Below, in pieces: positions 16,213 to 25,134 of a DNA stretch of 32,899 nt. How positions within the stretch are numbered: position 1 is the stretch's first letter; every line of letters starts with the position of its first letter. Below the pieces are notes generated by a model that worked only from the letters and a program-made list of their open reading frames with translations, was not told the DNA's origin and made no database searches. The stretch is from NCBI GenBank assembly GCA_947177635.1, contig CAMWVQ010000024.1, positions 1 through 32,899 of the forward strand. The letters run 5' to 3'. The translations under genes were made by a program, and so were the position numbers. The DNA is from an uncultured Porphyromonadaceae bacterium (GTDB taxonomy: Bacteria > Bacteroidota > Bacteroidia > Bacteroidales > Muribaculaceae).

Positions 16213-16252
16213 CCGGCTACCTGAAAAAACATTGTTCCCTCGGCCTCTTCAA

Positions 16253-18340
16253 TCAGAAGCGGTCAATCTCGGTCTGCCCTGCCCCACGCCCCTTGTAGCG
16301 GTCGCGGGTCACATTGAAGGTGTATTGCAACGTCAGCTGGAATGTGCGGCTTGTGGTTTGGGTCAACTTGAACAGGGTGACATCCTTGTTATAGAGGACA
16401 ACATCACTTATGTTTTTGTTGAATATGTCGTTGGCCTCGACGGTCACACTGAAACTGTTGTTGAAGAAAGCCTTGTAGAGTTTCGCGTTAACATATGAGG
16501 TGGAGGAAATCTTGCAGTTCTCCCCGTTGCCGCCGCTCATCCATTGCAGGTCTACATTCAGCCATACATCCCCGGGGAGGTGAACGGCGTTCTGCAGCTG
16601 GACAAGCCCTATCGGATTGTCAATACGCATGCGTCCTCCGTCATAATCGATGGAAAGCCACTGCTTGATGATTCCGGCATTCACTTTGGGCTGCCATACG
16701 CCAACCCTGAACTGGCCGCCGACGAATGCCTCAAGCTTCTGTATCTTCGGAAAGTTCTCACTCGTTATGAGCTTTACCTCTCCATCCTCGCCGTAAGGCA
16801 CGGTAGTTGAAAGGACAGGGTCTTTCTTGTAAGAGTAGGAAAGCTGTCCGAAGAAATAGCTCCAGGCCCCGGAAAGCTGCACATTGTGGATTTTCTCCGG
16901 TTTCAGGTAGGGGTTGCCACCCTCGAAAGTAAATCGGTTGACATAGTCTATAGTCCCGTCAAGGTCGGAATAGCTCGGGCGCTGGGTCTTATGGGTGTAG
17001 CTCAGAGCCAGCTGCGCGTCGCCAACCCTTGTCGCCACCGACAAGGAGGGGAAAATATTGTCATATGTGCGGTCCATATCGTCGCGCCTGCGGCCGTTTT
17101 CGAGATACCTGAAAGCGACATGCTCATACCTCAGTCCGGCTGCGACATTCCACATTCCGAACTGCTGGGAAAGCTCCACGAACCCGGCGATGTTGCTCTC
17201 ATCTACCCTGGAGGCCGCACTTGCCAGCATGGACGCGTCAGTGGTGTAATCGGTGGCGAAACGTGACGACGTGTATTCCTGGCCGAACTCTATCCCCCCT
17301 TTCCATACCGGATAGCTCAACACAAGTTTCTCTGCAAAAAGACGACTGTGGTTTGTTGTCGCCGACGAGACCTTGGCGTCCTCGAAGTTTCCGCTCGACT
17401 CATTGTTCAGCAGATCGGAAGTGCTTTTCTGCCACATGAAATCCATGTTGAAATCAATCCCGAGTTTCCCGGCCTGACCTGAATAATACAGGTTGGCGTG
17501 ATGTTTAGGCATTGTCTTCGATTTCTCGCGGACATCCACAAACAATTCATCATAAGCCACGCCGTCAGCCGTGACCCTGCTGCCACCCCGCTGGATGAGG
17601 TCTGAGTTCTTGAAACCGTTTGTGTAATATGCGCCAATCGAGTGATTCTGATTGAAAAGGTATGAGAATCCGGCTTTGCCATAAAAATCGTTGACCTTGC
17701 CATATCCGTCAAGCTCCATCAGCTGATTCCAGAGTACAGACGAACGGGTCAGCATCCCGATGGACTTCGCGTCCTCCATCTTGCCCCCGAAGTAGCCGAA
17801 ATTACCGAACACCTCCAGACCGCCTGTGCGGTATTTGAGATTGAGCTGATCCATAGTGCGGAAATATTTCTGCAACGACCCCTGCGCGCGGAGAAGGCCG
17901 CTGAACCCGTCGCCCTGCGGCGCTTTCAGGGTAATGTTTATCACCGACTTCACGGAGGCGTCATATTTCGCCCCCGGGTTTGTCACCACCTCCACGGTCT
18001 TGATGTTCGCGGAACTTATCCGGGCCAGCTCTGACAAATCCTGCAGCAGCCTTCCGTTGACATAAATGGCGGGGGTGCCTTTTCCGAACACCTCGAAGTT
18101 CCCGTCGGAGCCGAGCACCATCGGCACCTGCTTGAGCACATCGTTGGCTGTGCCGGCGTGCTCAAGCTGGGTTCCCACGACACGCGTGCGCAGAGCGTCA
18201 CCCTTTAGCGAGGTCACACGCGGGTTTGCTTTCACTACAACCTCCCCGAGGGTATAAGTGATGCTGTCAATGTTTTCAGTCTGCGCCATCAGCGAAACGG
18301 CTGAGACAACGGCGAGCATAAGAGTCATTAAGATTTTCAT
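16253..18340 (-). CDS. Outer-membrane beta-barrel protein, TonB-receptor-like
   Basis: The 695-residue protein has a signal peptide (MKILMTLMLAVVSAVSLMAQ), then a short segment ITYTLGEVVVKANP. A plug-like domain follows (about 35-150, with DVLKQVPMVLGSDGNFEVFG and IYVNGRLLQDLSEL), then a long barrel rich in alternating aromatic strands such as GAYYTNGF and LALSYTHKTQRPSYSDLDG. This fits the OMP_b-brl_3 family of Bacteroidetes. It has no N-terminal carboxypeptidase-like domain and no SusD partner. A longer frame begins at 18388, but the -7 box at 18405-18412 would leave a leader of only about 10 bases. The ATG at 18340, right before the signal peptide, is preferred. The substrate is unknown. 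It lies downstream of the TPR-HTH regulator but has its own promoter. Confidence 0.9.
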   Translation of the reverse strand: MKILMTLMLAVVSAVSLMAQTENIDSITYTLGEVVVKANPRVTSLKGDALRTRVVGTQLEHAGTANDVLKQVPMVLGSDGNFEVFGKGTPAIYVNGRLLQDLSELARISSANIKTVEVVTNPGAKYDASVKSVINITLKAPQGDGFSGLLRAQGSLQKYFRTMDQLNLKYRTGGLEVFGNFGYFGGKMEDAKSIGMLTRSSVLWNQLMELDGYGKVNDFYGKAGFSYLFNQNHSIGAYYTNGFKNSDLIQRGGSRVTADGVAYDELFVDVREKSKTMPKHHANLYYSGQAGKLGIDFNMDFMWQKSTSDLLNNESSGNFEDAKVSSATTNHSRLFAEKLVLSYPVWKGGIEFGQEYTSSRFATDYTTDASMLASAASRVDESNIAGFVELSQQFGMWNVAAGLRYEHVAFRYLENGRRRDDMDRTYDNIFPSLSVATRVGDAQLALSYTHKTQRPSYSDLDGTIDYVNRFTFEGGNPYLKPEKIHNVQLSGAWSYFFGQLSYSYKKDPVLSTTVPYGEDGEVKLITSENFPKIQKLEAFVGGQFRVGVWQPKVNAGIIKQWLSIDYDGGRMRIDNPIGLVQLQNAVHLPGDVWLNVDLQWMSGGNGENCKISSTSYVNAKLYKAFFNNSFSVTVEANDIFNKNISDVVLYNKDVTLFKLTQTTSRTFQLTLQYTFNVTRDRYKGRGAGQTEIDRF

Positions 18341-18404
18341 AATCTGAGATTTTTTTGAAAACTGATGTTCAACTTTGATGCGGAACATATCGGTTCCGAC
18401 ACTG

Positions 18405-18412
18405 CAAAATTA
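18405..18412 (-). promoter_or_regulatory. -7 box of the outer-membrane protein gene
   Basis: TAATTTTG on the minus strand matches the consensus and lies about 65 bases before the chosen ATG. No TTTG is present at the usual -33 distance. Confidence 0.55.
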
Positions 18413-18519
18413 GGGTTGAAAATCGGTTTCAGCCTACTTAACCGCCAACAAAATTGTCTTAATAACAAACACCTAACACACTGATTGCCAACATACAATC
18501 CCTGTAAATATCTTAATCT

Positions 18520-18531
18520 CCCCCTGCGGGG
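18520..18531. terminator. Small GC hairpin after the TPR-HTH gene
   Basis: CCCC, loop TGC, GGGG lies 14-25 bases after the stop of the minus-strand regulator. The sequence after it on the minus strand (AGATTAAGATATTT) is AT-rich but has no T-run, so it is a weak terminator candidate. Confidence 0.35.
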
Positions 18532-18544
18532 TCTTAACGATGTT

Positions 18545-20200
18545 TCAAGAGGCAGTTTTACCCTCGATCTGGAGCATGAAATCGCCGTTCGCGGGGGTGT
18601 TGAGTTTCTTGCGAATGGCAGTCTTGCGCACATAAATAGTGGCCGAGGACTGCTCGGTCAATACCCCGATTTCCTTTGTCGAGAATCCCGCTTTTATCAA
18701 TACTATAATCTGAATCTCCTTCTCGGAGAACAGTCCGGGGAACTCACGCGTAAGATGGGAATGGAACCCGTCATACAGCTCGTCGACGAGCTGGAAGAGG
18801 CTTCCCCAGTCAACAAGTGAACCGCTGTCTGCATCCCCTGACGCGAGGGATGAAATTTTCCGCAAAGCGTCCTGGTTCTGGGCGGTAGGCGCCCCGGCGA
18901 ATGTCTTCAATATGCCCAGTTGCTGAAGCACCAGCTTGCGCAGCATTACATCTTTCGACTCCTCCCGGCTGTCATTCCTGACGGAGGCGAGCATCTCGGC
19001 CAAAGTCTCGGCCTTCTCCTCTGCGGCCGCGAGCCTCTCCCTCCTACGGTATATCAGATAAACCGACACCGACGTCACCAGAACAAGGACTGCGACAAGA
19101 GACAGAATGACGATCCACATACGCTGACGCTCGATGGTCATAGCAGCCTTGTCTCGGTCAAGCAGATATACATTCTCTATCGCCGTCTCCCGGCCGTTGA
19201 CAGCCATGCGCAGCGCCATATCCATCCGTTTGGGAATATCCTGCATTACCGTGGCCGGAATCCTGCCATTCTGATTATACTCGATGACACTGAGCATCAA
19301 CGCTTTCTTTATATAAGCTTCGGCATAGGGCGATATGCTGTCATCATCAATCAGCGACAGGCAATGACTGGCCTTGGCGATATTTCCCGCGTTTAGCTGG
19401 AACTCCGCCATCGACAGGTTGCGGCTTAGCGCCTCCTCTGGAAAAGGCAAAGGGGTGTTTGCCATCATATCCTCCATAGCCGCCACCGCGTCTGCCTGAC
19501 GTCCGGCCCCCTGGAGCATATATGCGTAATCGTTCATGAAATCGCCCCACAACACAGAGTACTTCTGGGGCATGGAGTCGCTGTGAATCACCAAGTCACC
19601 CACAGCCAACGCCTCGGCATGCCGTCCAGAGAAACTCAACGAGACCATCAGCATATCGGAATATTTCAACTGGTCTTCAGGGAGCGACGTGTGGTCGACA
19701 AGCCAGCGTGCATCACGCGCTGCCGTCTCATAATCCCGTTCGATGAAAGCAAGCTGCGCCCGGTTGATATGTATGTCCCAGCACAAATCCTGAGAGTCGA
19801 TATTGTCGAGCAAGCGGTCGACACACTCCACCGCCTCACCGGTGCGTCCGGTGGCATAATAATGCTGAGCGAGCATACGCGATGACAACGCCCATCTCAG
19901 CGTGTCATTGATTCCGGAATAATACCTGACAGCATAGGGCAACAGCGTGTCAGTGACGAGCGACTTGTCAAGACGGTTGTTGGCCAGCCCCCTGACAAGC
20001 GCGAAGCGTGCCATCAGCTCCTCATCGTCGCTTATGTCGGCATAACTCACCTGGCTTAGAATCACCAGCGCACTGTCAGGCCGCTGCTCCACCACCCGGG
20101 CGGCATCGGCAATCCTGTTGGACGCGCTGCGACCGCAGCCGGTCAACGCAATGACCGCCACCAGACAAATTGAAACCCAAAGAGTCAATCTTTCAAGCAT
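18545..20200 (-). CDS. TPR regulator with membrane helix and C-terminal LuxR-type HTH
   Basis: The 551-residue protein has an N-terminal hydrophobic segment ending in a lipobox-like LTGC (Cys22). About 330 residues of helical tetratricopeptide-like repeats follow, then a transmembrane helix near 359-383 (MWIVILSLVAVLVLVTSVSV), flanked by arginines on its cytoplasmic side, and a coiled-coil-like stretch. A LuxR-type HTH occupies about 490-536 (LFSEKEIQIIVLIKAGFSTK then EIGVLTEQSSATIYVRKTAI). The layout predicts TPRs outside the inner membrane and the HTH in the cytoplasm, a one-component membrane sensor resembling the DUF6377 type of Bacteroidetes. A lipobox in front of such a sensor is odd; the N-terminus may be either an anchor or a cleaved signal. 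It is the last gene of the nupG operon, 36 bases after the TPR gene. Confidence 0.87.
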   Translation of the reverse strand: MLERLTLWVSICLVAVIALTGCGRSASNRIADAARVVEQRPDSALVILSQVSYADISDDEELMARFALVRGLANNRLDKSLVTDTLLPYAVRYYSGINDTLRWALSSRMLAQHYYATGRTGEAVECVDRLLDNIDSQDLCWDIHINRAQLAFIERDYETAARDARWLVDHTSLPEDQLKYSDMLMVSLSFSGRHAEALAVGDLVIHSDSMPQKYSVLWGDFMNDYAYMLQGAGRQADAVAAMEDMMANTPLPFPEEALSRNLSMAEFQLNAGNIAKASHCLSLIDDDSISPYAEAYIKKALMLSVIEYNQNGRIPATVMQDIPKRMDMALRMAVNGRETAIENVYLLDRDKAAMTIERQRMWIVILSLVAVLVLVTSVSVYLIYRRRERLAAAEEKAETLAEMLASVRNDSREESKDVMLRKLVLQQLGILKTFAGAPTAQNQDALRKISSLASGDADSGSLVDWGSLFQLVDELYDGFHSHLTREFPGLFSEKEIQIIVLIKAGFSTKEIGVLTEQSSATIYVRKTAIRKKLNTPANGDFMLQIEGKTAS

Positions 20201-20236
20201 AACTGCCGACGTCTCTTCCGCCCCGGAAACCTTATG

Positions 20237-21910
20237 TTACTCGAAGAGATGTGAGTAGCGGACCAGGAGGGCGTTGAAATGTGAATCGTTACGGATGGGG
20301 GCAAGCGACACACGGCCGGTATCAGCTTTGGAAATCTCATACAGATTGCCGTAACCGAGCTGCAGGGCGCGTTCGAGAGACTTTATCGCCTGGGCCGTGA
20401 GGTCAGACTTCTCCGACGCCGAAATCGAGGGGTCGGCAACAGTCGCCTGGGCGTAAAGGCAGGCGATGACAAAGTTGAGATAGCCGTCGGTGTCGCGGTA
20501 ATCGCGCCGGAGGGCGGAAGCCCAGGCGAGCGCCCCCTCGCGGTCGCCTGAGAACAGGAGGGCGAAGCCCCGGTAACTCTGGATTGCCGCGAGCGCTGAT
20601 TTCGCTGTGTCGTTACCGCCATCGGTGTTCTCATCGGCGGCAGTCATAGACACCACGCGGTTGTAAATCGTCTGTGCATTGGCCTGTTGCCTGAGACCGT
20701 CGGCAACCACCCACGCGCGATATATGTAATTGCGCATCACATCCGGCTGGTCGATGATCATCGAGGCATAGATGTCATTGGCCTGCTCGAATTGCCCCGC
20801 CGCATAATCGACAAGAGCTTCTATTTCGTGGATGGAGGCTGCGGAATAACCTCTTGACGATGCATCCTTCAACGCCTTGAGGGCCTCCTCATTCTTTCCC
20901 TGGGCGTAAAGTATGCGCGCCTTCGTGGCAAAGAACTCTCCGTTCGCTCCCCCGTCCATCGTTATGGCGTGGTCAACATTGTCGAGAGCCTGGGGATAGC
21001 GGCAGAGAGCAAGCTGACACTGGGCCATCGAATTGTAAAGCCCTGCATACTCATACATGTTCTGGTCTATGAGCTTGCGGTAATCGGCCAATGCGGCGGC
21101 ATAATGGTCATGGGCCTGGGCGATGAAAGCGCGGATATAATAAAGCATCCCCTGCTGAGGGGCATACGATATGGAAGTGCTGAGGCCGGTTATCACGGCG
21201 GGGTAATCGACATTGGCGATGTCGATAAGCTCCTGGAAAGCACGGGTGTTGTTGTCGATGGAAATAGCCATCAGCAAATCCTCCACAGCCCCGGTGTTGT
21301 TGCCCTGCATGCGGCGCACCGACGCTCGGCGGATATAGATGTCGCTGTCGGCCGACATCATCTCCACCGCGCCGTCCATGTATTCCGACGCAAGCCCGAG
21401 ATTGTTCTCCTTGACAGCCACACGGGCCAGTCCGGTCAGAGCCTCGACACTGCGGGGATTTGCGGCCCGCAGACGGGTATAGTCTGACTTGGCGGCGGAA
21501 TAATCACCAAGCTCATACTCCTCGTTGGCCTTCTGGTAAAGGGCCATGAATGAAGCAGGGTCGAGTTTCAGGGCCTCCGAGAAGTCGGCGAGCGCCTCGC
21601 GGTGCTTGTTGAGCATCTGGTAGATGTCTGCCCGGAGCATATACGCCTGGAAGCGCAAATCGCGGTTGGCCGAGGGAGCATGCTCAAGGGTCTTGTCGAC
21701 ATCGGCCAAAGCACGCAGGTACTGGTTGAACTTGTAATACTCATTGGCGCGCCTGAAATATATGTCGGCATCCTTAGGGTTGGCCTCAAGCTCCTTGGCG
21801 TAGACGTCAAGCATCGCCTGAGTCATAGGATTGTCAATCGACTGCTGGCCCTGGGCCGAAATCGATGCTATGGAAGCGGCCGCGAAAGCAGCCGTCAGAA
21901 ATTTCTTCAT
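20237..21910 (-). CDS. Exported tetratricopeptide-repeat protein
   Basis: The 557-residue protein has a signal peptide (MKKFLTAAFAAASIASISAQ) and then TPR units over almost its whole length. Typical ones are ADIYFRRANEYYKFNQYLRA, EALADFSEALKLDPASFMAL and YEYAGLYNSMAQCQLALCRY. TPR domains bind proteins; no catalytic domain is visible. The protein is probably periplasmic. A longer frame would start at a GTG (21946) overlapping the kdsA stop, but the ATG at 21910 comes directly before the signal peptide. It lies 32 bases after kdsA and 36 bases before the TPR-HTH regulator, which suggests that the two TPR proteins may cooperate. No partner can be named. Confidence 0.9.
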   Translation of the reverse strand: MKKFLTAAFAAASIASISAQGQQSIDNPMTQAMLDVYAKELEANPKDADIYFRRANEYYKFNQYLRALADVDKTLEHAPSANRDLRFQAYMLRADIYQMLNKHREALADFSEALKLDPASFMALYQKANEEYELGDYSAAKSDYTRLRAANPRSVEALTGLARVAVKENNLGLASEYMDGAVEMMSADSDIYIRRASVRRMQGNNTGAVEDLLMAISIDNNTRAFQELIDIANVDYPAVITGLSTSISYAPQQGMLYYIRAFIAQAHDHYAAALADYRKLIDQNMYEYAGLYNSMAQCQLALCRYPQALDNVDHAITMDGGANGEFFATKARILYAQGKNEEALKALKDASSRGYSAASIHEIEALVDYAAGQFEQANDIYASMIIDQPDVMRNYIYRAWVVADGLRQQANAQTIYNRVVSMTAADENTDGGNDTAKSALAAIQSYRGFALLFSGDREGALAWASALRRDYRDTDGYLNFVIACLYAQATVADPSISASEKSDLTAQAIKSLERALQLGYGNLYEISKADTGRVSLAPIRNDSHFNALLVRYSHLFE

Positions 21911-21942
21911 TATGTAGTAGTTCGTTTTTTCTTTGTCATTTA

Positions 21943-22782
21943 TCACCGGTCTATGGCATTGACAGCCATACGAAGCACGGTCAGCTTTTCCAGCAGGTCG
22001 GGGAGCAGGTCGAGACGGAGCATATTGGCGCCGTCGCTCTTGGCTTCCGCCGGATTCTGGTGGGTCTCGATGAAGATACCGTCACAGCCGACGGCGATTC
22101 CCCCCCTGGCCACAGTCTCGATCATGTCGGGACGGCCGCCGGTCACTCCGGCAGTCTGGTTTGGCTGCTGCAGGGAGTGGGTGACATCGAGAATCACCGG
22201 ACAGCCGTTGCGGCGCATCTCCGGGATACCCCTGTAGTCGACTATCAGGTCCTGGTAGCCGAAGGTGGTGCCGCGCTCGGTGACTGCCACCGCGGGATTC
22301 CCGGCGTCTCTAACCTTGCGGACGGCATGCTCCATCGCACCGGGCGACAGGAACTGCCCCTTCTTTATGTTGACCATCTTCCCGGTCTCCGCGGCCGCCA
22401 CAAGCAGTGTCGTCTGACGGCAGAGAAACGCCGGAATCTGGAGCATATCGACATATTCGGCAGCAATCGCCGCCTCAGGCTCGGTATGGATGTCGGTGAC
22501 GGTAGGGATACCGAAAGTCTCCCCCACCTTGCGGAGGATTCTCAGCGCCTCCAGGTCTCCGATGCCTGTGAATGAGTCGATGCGCGAGCGGTTGGCCTTG
22601 CGGTAGCTCCCTTTGAATACATAGGGGATGTCGAGACGCGAAGCAATCCCGGCAACCTTCTCGGCAATCTCCATAGCCATCTTCTCCCCCTCGATCACAC
22701 AGGGGCCGGCAAGCAGGAAGAAATTGCCGGTGGCCGACGAGGCCAGATATTCGGGGAGAGGAGTATTCTTGTCGTATGTCAT
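21943..22782 (-). CDS. kdsA: 3-deoxy-8-phosphooctulonate (Kdo-8-P) synthase
   Basis: KdsA condenses arabinose 5-phosphate with phosphoenolpyruvate to Kdo-8-phosphate, the precursor of the lipopolysaccharide inner core. The 279-residue protein has the expected length and the family motifs AGPCVIEGE, FKGSYRKANRSRIDSF, TDIHTE, NIKKGQFLSPG, DVTHSLQQPNQ and GVTGGRP. Cys28 in AGPC, with a histidine in DVTHS and acidic residues in ETHQNPAEAKSDG, matches the metal-dependent class of the enzyme. E. coli KdsA has Asn at the Cys position and needs no metal. The gene is in the middle of the nupG-rsmE-kdsA-TPR operon, 39 bases after rsmE. Confidence 0.96.
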   Translation of the reverse strand: MTYDKNTPLPEYLASSATGNFFLLAGPCVIEGEKMAMEIAEKVAGIASRLDIPYVFKGSYRKANRSRIDSFTGIGDLEALRILRKVGETFGIPTVTDIHTEPEAAIAAEYVDMLQIPAFLCRQTTLLVAAAETGKMVNIKKGQFLSPGAMEHAVRKVRDAGNPAVAVTERGTTFGYQDLIVDYRGIPEMRRNGCPVILDVTHSLQQPNQTAGVTGGRPDMIETVARGGIAVGCDGIFIETHQNPAEAKSDGANMLRLDLLPDLLEKLTVLRMAVNAIDR

Positions 22783-22807
22783 AATGTAATGAGTTTCTAA
22801 ATTGTTC

Positions 22808-22839
22808 AGTCAGCCGATGACTTAATCAGCCGATGATTT
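22808..22839. repeat. Tandem 16-base duplication at the rsmE stop
   Basis: TCAGCCGATGACTTAA is followed directly by TCAGCCGATGATTTAA, with one mismatch. The unit nearer the gene carries the last rsmE codons, and the other lies after the stop, so the coding sequence is unaffected. Confidence 0.85.
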
Positions 22840-23544
22840 AAGTTGTCCGGCGATATGGAAAGTCTCCAGCGCGGTCAGGGCGGCAGTCTCGGTGCGCAGC
22901 CGCGCATCCCCGAGAGAGACCGGGCGGAATCCCGCCTCAAGCGCCATGCTGATTTCTTCCTGGGAGAAATCCCCCTCCGGGCCGATGAGAATCACGGAGT
23001 CTTCACCCGGACGGTACTCCCGGGCCAGCAGACGTCGCTGCCCGTCATCCACGCAATGGGCGATGAACTTTCCGGGAAAGTCCCTGTAGCGTTCAATGAA
23101 ACGTGAGAATGGGGTCATCTCGGAGATTTCCGGAAGTGAAGCCTTGAGGCTCTGCTTCATCGCAGACACGGCGGTCTTCTCCAGACGCTCACGCTTGATT
23201 TCCTTCCTTTCAGAGAAGCGGCAATGCAGCGGCACGAAGCCATCCATCCCCACCTCGGTGGCTTTCTCCACAAGCCACTCCATGCGATCCATGTTTTTTG
23301 TGGGGGCGACGGCGAGCACAAGCTTCCCCTCCCAGTAGGATGGCAGCTCGCGCCGCTCGACTATCTCCACCATAGCGCGTTTGGGGTGGGCGTCGACAAG
23401 ACGCACCGTGTATAACCATCCTTTCCCGTCAACGACCTCGAAAAGGTCACCGGGCTGATGGCGCAAGACCCTCACGCAGTGGCCCGACTCAACTTCGGGC
23501 ATCAAAGGATTTTCTTCTATCTCAGGACAATAAAAGCGTATCAT
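22822..23544 (-). CDS. rsmE: 16S rRNA m3U1498 methyltransferase
   Basis: RsmE uses S-adenosylmethionine to methylate N3 of U1498 in 16S rRNA. The 240-residue protein has an N-terminal PUA-like part (HCVRVLRHQPGDLFEVVDG). A SPOUT domain follows, with the knot motifs APTKNMDRMEWLVEKATEVG, ILIGPEGDFSQEE and SLGDARLRTETAALTAL. Length and motifs agree with the family. A TTG three bases upstream could also serve, but ATG at 23544 (MIRFYCPE) is chosen. It begins 13 bases after nupG and is probably co-transcribed with it. A short tandem duplication lies at its stop. Confidence 0.95.
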   Translation of the reverse strand: MIRFYCPEIEENPLMPEVESGHCVRVLRHQPGDLFEVVDGKGWLYTVRLVDAHPKRAMVEIVERRELPSYWEGKLVLAVAPTKNMDRMEWLVEKATEVGMDGFVPLHCRFSERKEIKRERLEKTAVSAMKQSLKASLPEISEMTPFSRFIERYRDFPGKFIAHCVDDGQRRLLAREYRPGEDSVILIGPEGDFSQEEISMALEAGFRPVSLGDARLRTETAALTALETFHIAGQLKSSAD

Positions 23545-23557
23545 CAATTGAGTGTAC

Positions 23558-24940
23558 TCATTGTTTGTCGTTCACGAAACCATCGGGGAGAGAGTCCTCA
23601 TCGACAGCTTTGGCGAGCGAGATGCCGTTCTTGGCTTTCTTCTCGGGATTCTTGAACACGAGGAAGAACAGCACGGCCACTACCAGGGCATAACCGGCGA
23701 ATATCAGCCAAGTGGTGTCCCAGTCTCCGACAAGCACCCCGTCAGACCAGTGGCAGTAGTGGTTGACCACCGCTCCGGCCGAAAGTGTGCCGATTGTGGC
23801 TCCGAGGCCATTTGTCATCAACATGAACAGCCCCTGGGCGGAAGCCTTGTTAGAGGGGTCGCACTCATTGTCGACATAAAGGCCGCCCGACACGTTGAAG
23901 AAGTCAAACGCGACTCCATAGACAACACAGGAGAGGAAAAACAGTATCACGCCGGGGAATGTCGGACTGCCGACACCGAAGAAGCCGAAACGCAACACCC
24001 AGGCGGTCATAGCCATCAGCATGACCGTCTTGATTCCGAACCGCTTCAGGAAGAACGGTATGAGCAGGATACACAGCGCCTCGCTCACCTGCGAAACGGA
24101 GACAAGCATCGTGGCATTGTTGGCGGCGAAACTGTTGGCGATTTCAGCCACCGGGCTGCTCTTGAAGCTGGTCAGGAAGGGGCCGGCGAAACCGTTGGTC
24201 ACCTGCAGCGACATTCCAAGAAGCATCGAGAAGATGAAGAACAGGGCCATCTTGCGCTGTTTGAACAGTTTGAACGCGCTCAGGCCGAGCTGCTCGGTCA
24301 GCGACTGCTTCGGCTTGCTCACAAGCTTGCACTGGGGAAGCGTGAAACAGTAGGCGAAGAGCAGGAGGCTCAGCACACCCGACACAAGGAACTGCATATA
24401 TGTGTATTGGAACTTCGCGTCGCTCTGGGCGAAAGTGAAGCCCAGCGAGCCATCCTCCCAAGTAGCGCAGTTGACAAACCACATGGTGACGATGAAACCG
24501 ACTGTGCCAAGCACACGGATCGGGGGGAAATCCTTCACCGTGTCAAGCCCGTGGTCTTTGAGAATGGTGAACGCCGCAGTGTTAGACAATGCGAGGGTAG
24601 GCATGTAGAACGCCACACTGACAGTATAGACCGCCATGAACAGGGTCTTGTCGGGCATCTCGCTCTGTATCCCGAGCCAGCAGAGAAGAATCATAGCCAG
24701 GCCGGCGACAAGATGACACAGGCCGAGCAGCCTCTGAGGCTGGATAAGCTTGTCGGCCACGATACCCATAAGGGTGGGCATGAATATGGAGACTATCCCT
24801 TGGATGGCATAGAACCAGGAGATTTCCTCCCCCATCCCGGCCCGGCCGAGATAATTGCCCATACAGGTCAAGTAAGCGCCCCAGACGGCAAACTCAAGGA
24901 AATTGAGCGCCGAGAGCCTGATCTTAATGTTTCCCATCAT
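23558..24940 (-). CDS. nupG: Nucleoside permease, NupG-type major facilitator
   Basis: The 460-residue protein has twelve hydrophobic segments and the look of the nucleoside:H+ symporter (NHS) branch of the major facilitators. It starts with LSALNFLEFAVWGAYLTCMG, has PTLMGIVADKLI in the loop after the second helix, PPIRVLGTVGFIVTMWFVN in the fourth to fifth helices, and GLYVDNECDPSNKASAQGLF late in the protein. NupG imports nucleosides across the inner membrane with protons. An extra segment around 270-290 (SFKSSPVAEIANSFAANNAT) is common in Bacteroidetes members as I recall them. Two adjacent ATGs (24940 and 24937) are possible starts. It heads the operon nupG-rsmE-kdsA-TPR-TPR/HTH. Substrate range within nucleosides is unknown. 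Confidence 0.92.
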   Translation of the reverse strand: MMGNIKIRLSALNFLEFAVWGAYLTCMGNYLGRAGMGEEISWFYAIQGIVSIFMPTLMGIVADKLIQPQRLLGLCHLVAGLAMILLCWLGIQSEMPDKTLFMAVYTVSVAFYMPTLALSNTAAFTILKDHGLDTVKDFPPIRVLGTVGFIVTMWFVNCATWEDGSLGFTFAQSDAKFQYTYMQFLVSGVLSLLLFAYCFTLPQCKLVSKPKQSLTEQLGLSAFKLFKQRKMALFFIFSMLLGMSLQVTNGFAGPFLTSFKSSPVAEIANSFAANNATMLVSVSQVSEALCILLIPFFLKRFGIKTVMLMAMTAWVLRFGFFGVGSPTFPGVILFFLSCVVYGVAFDFFNVSGGLYVDNECDPSNKASAQGLFMLMTNGLGATIGTLSAGAVVNHYCHWSDGVLVGDWDTTWLIFAGYALVVAVLFFLVFKNPEKKAKNGISLAKAVDEDSLPDGFVNDKQ

Positions 24941-25003
24941 ATTGTCTAAGGATTTGCGAGTCTAACTTCTTGTTCGTTTTTCTTGTAAGTTTTATTGGAG
25001 CGG

Positions 25004-25022
25004 ACAGGCTGATTTAGCCTGT
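25004..25022 (-). other. Hairpin in the nupG leader
   Basis: ACAGGCT (25004-25010) and AGCCTGT (25016-25022) form a perfect seven-base stem with a five-base loop. It lies just after the predicted transcription start, so it could protect the 5' end or be an operator. Confidence 0.5.
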
Positions 25023-25030
25023 TACGTTGG

Positions 25031-25064
25031 CAAAAGTAGTAATTTTTTTTGTTGTACATACAAA
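25031..25064 (-). promoter_or_regulatory. Promoter of the nupG operon
   Basis: TACTTTTG on the minus strand (25031-25038) is a good -7 box. A TTTG at 25061-25064 is 22 bases away, slightly longer than the usual 19-20. The leader would be about 85 bases. Confidence 0.6.
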
Positions 25065-25092
25065 ACCCCGGTTAAAATTGTTAATAAATTGC

Positions 25093-25100
25093 TAACTTTG
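25093..25100 (+). promoter_or_regulatory. -7 box of the AI-2E-family gene
   Basis: TAACTTTG lies 34 bases before the ATG at 25135. A clear TTTG at -33 is missing. It stands back to back with the nupG promoter. Confidence 0.6.
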
Positions 25101-25134
25101 CGCAAACCTCAATTATCATCATACCTGACGCAAA

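Noticed and set aside
23552-24949. 465-codon open frame antisense to nupG
   Set aside because: It mirrors nupG almost exactly, which has clear permease motifs. The antisense product is rich in His, Glu, Gly and Arg without structure, as expected from the complement of a GC-rich gene.
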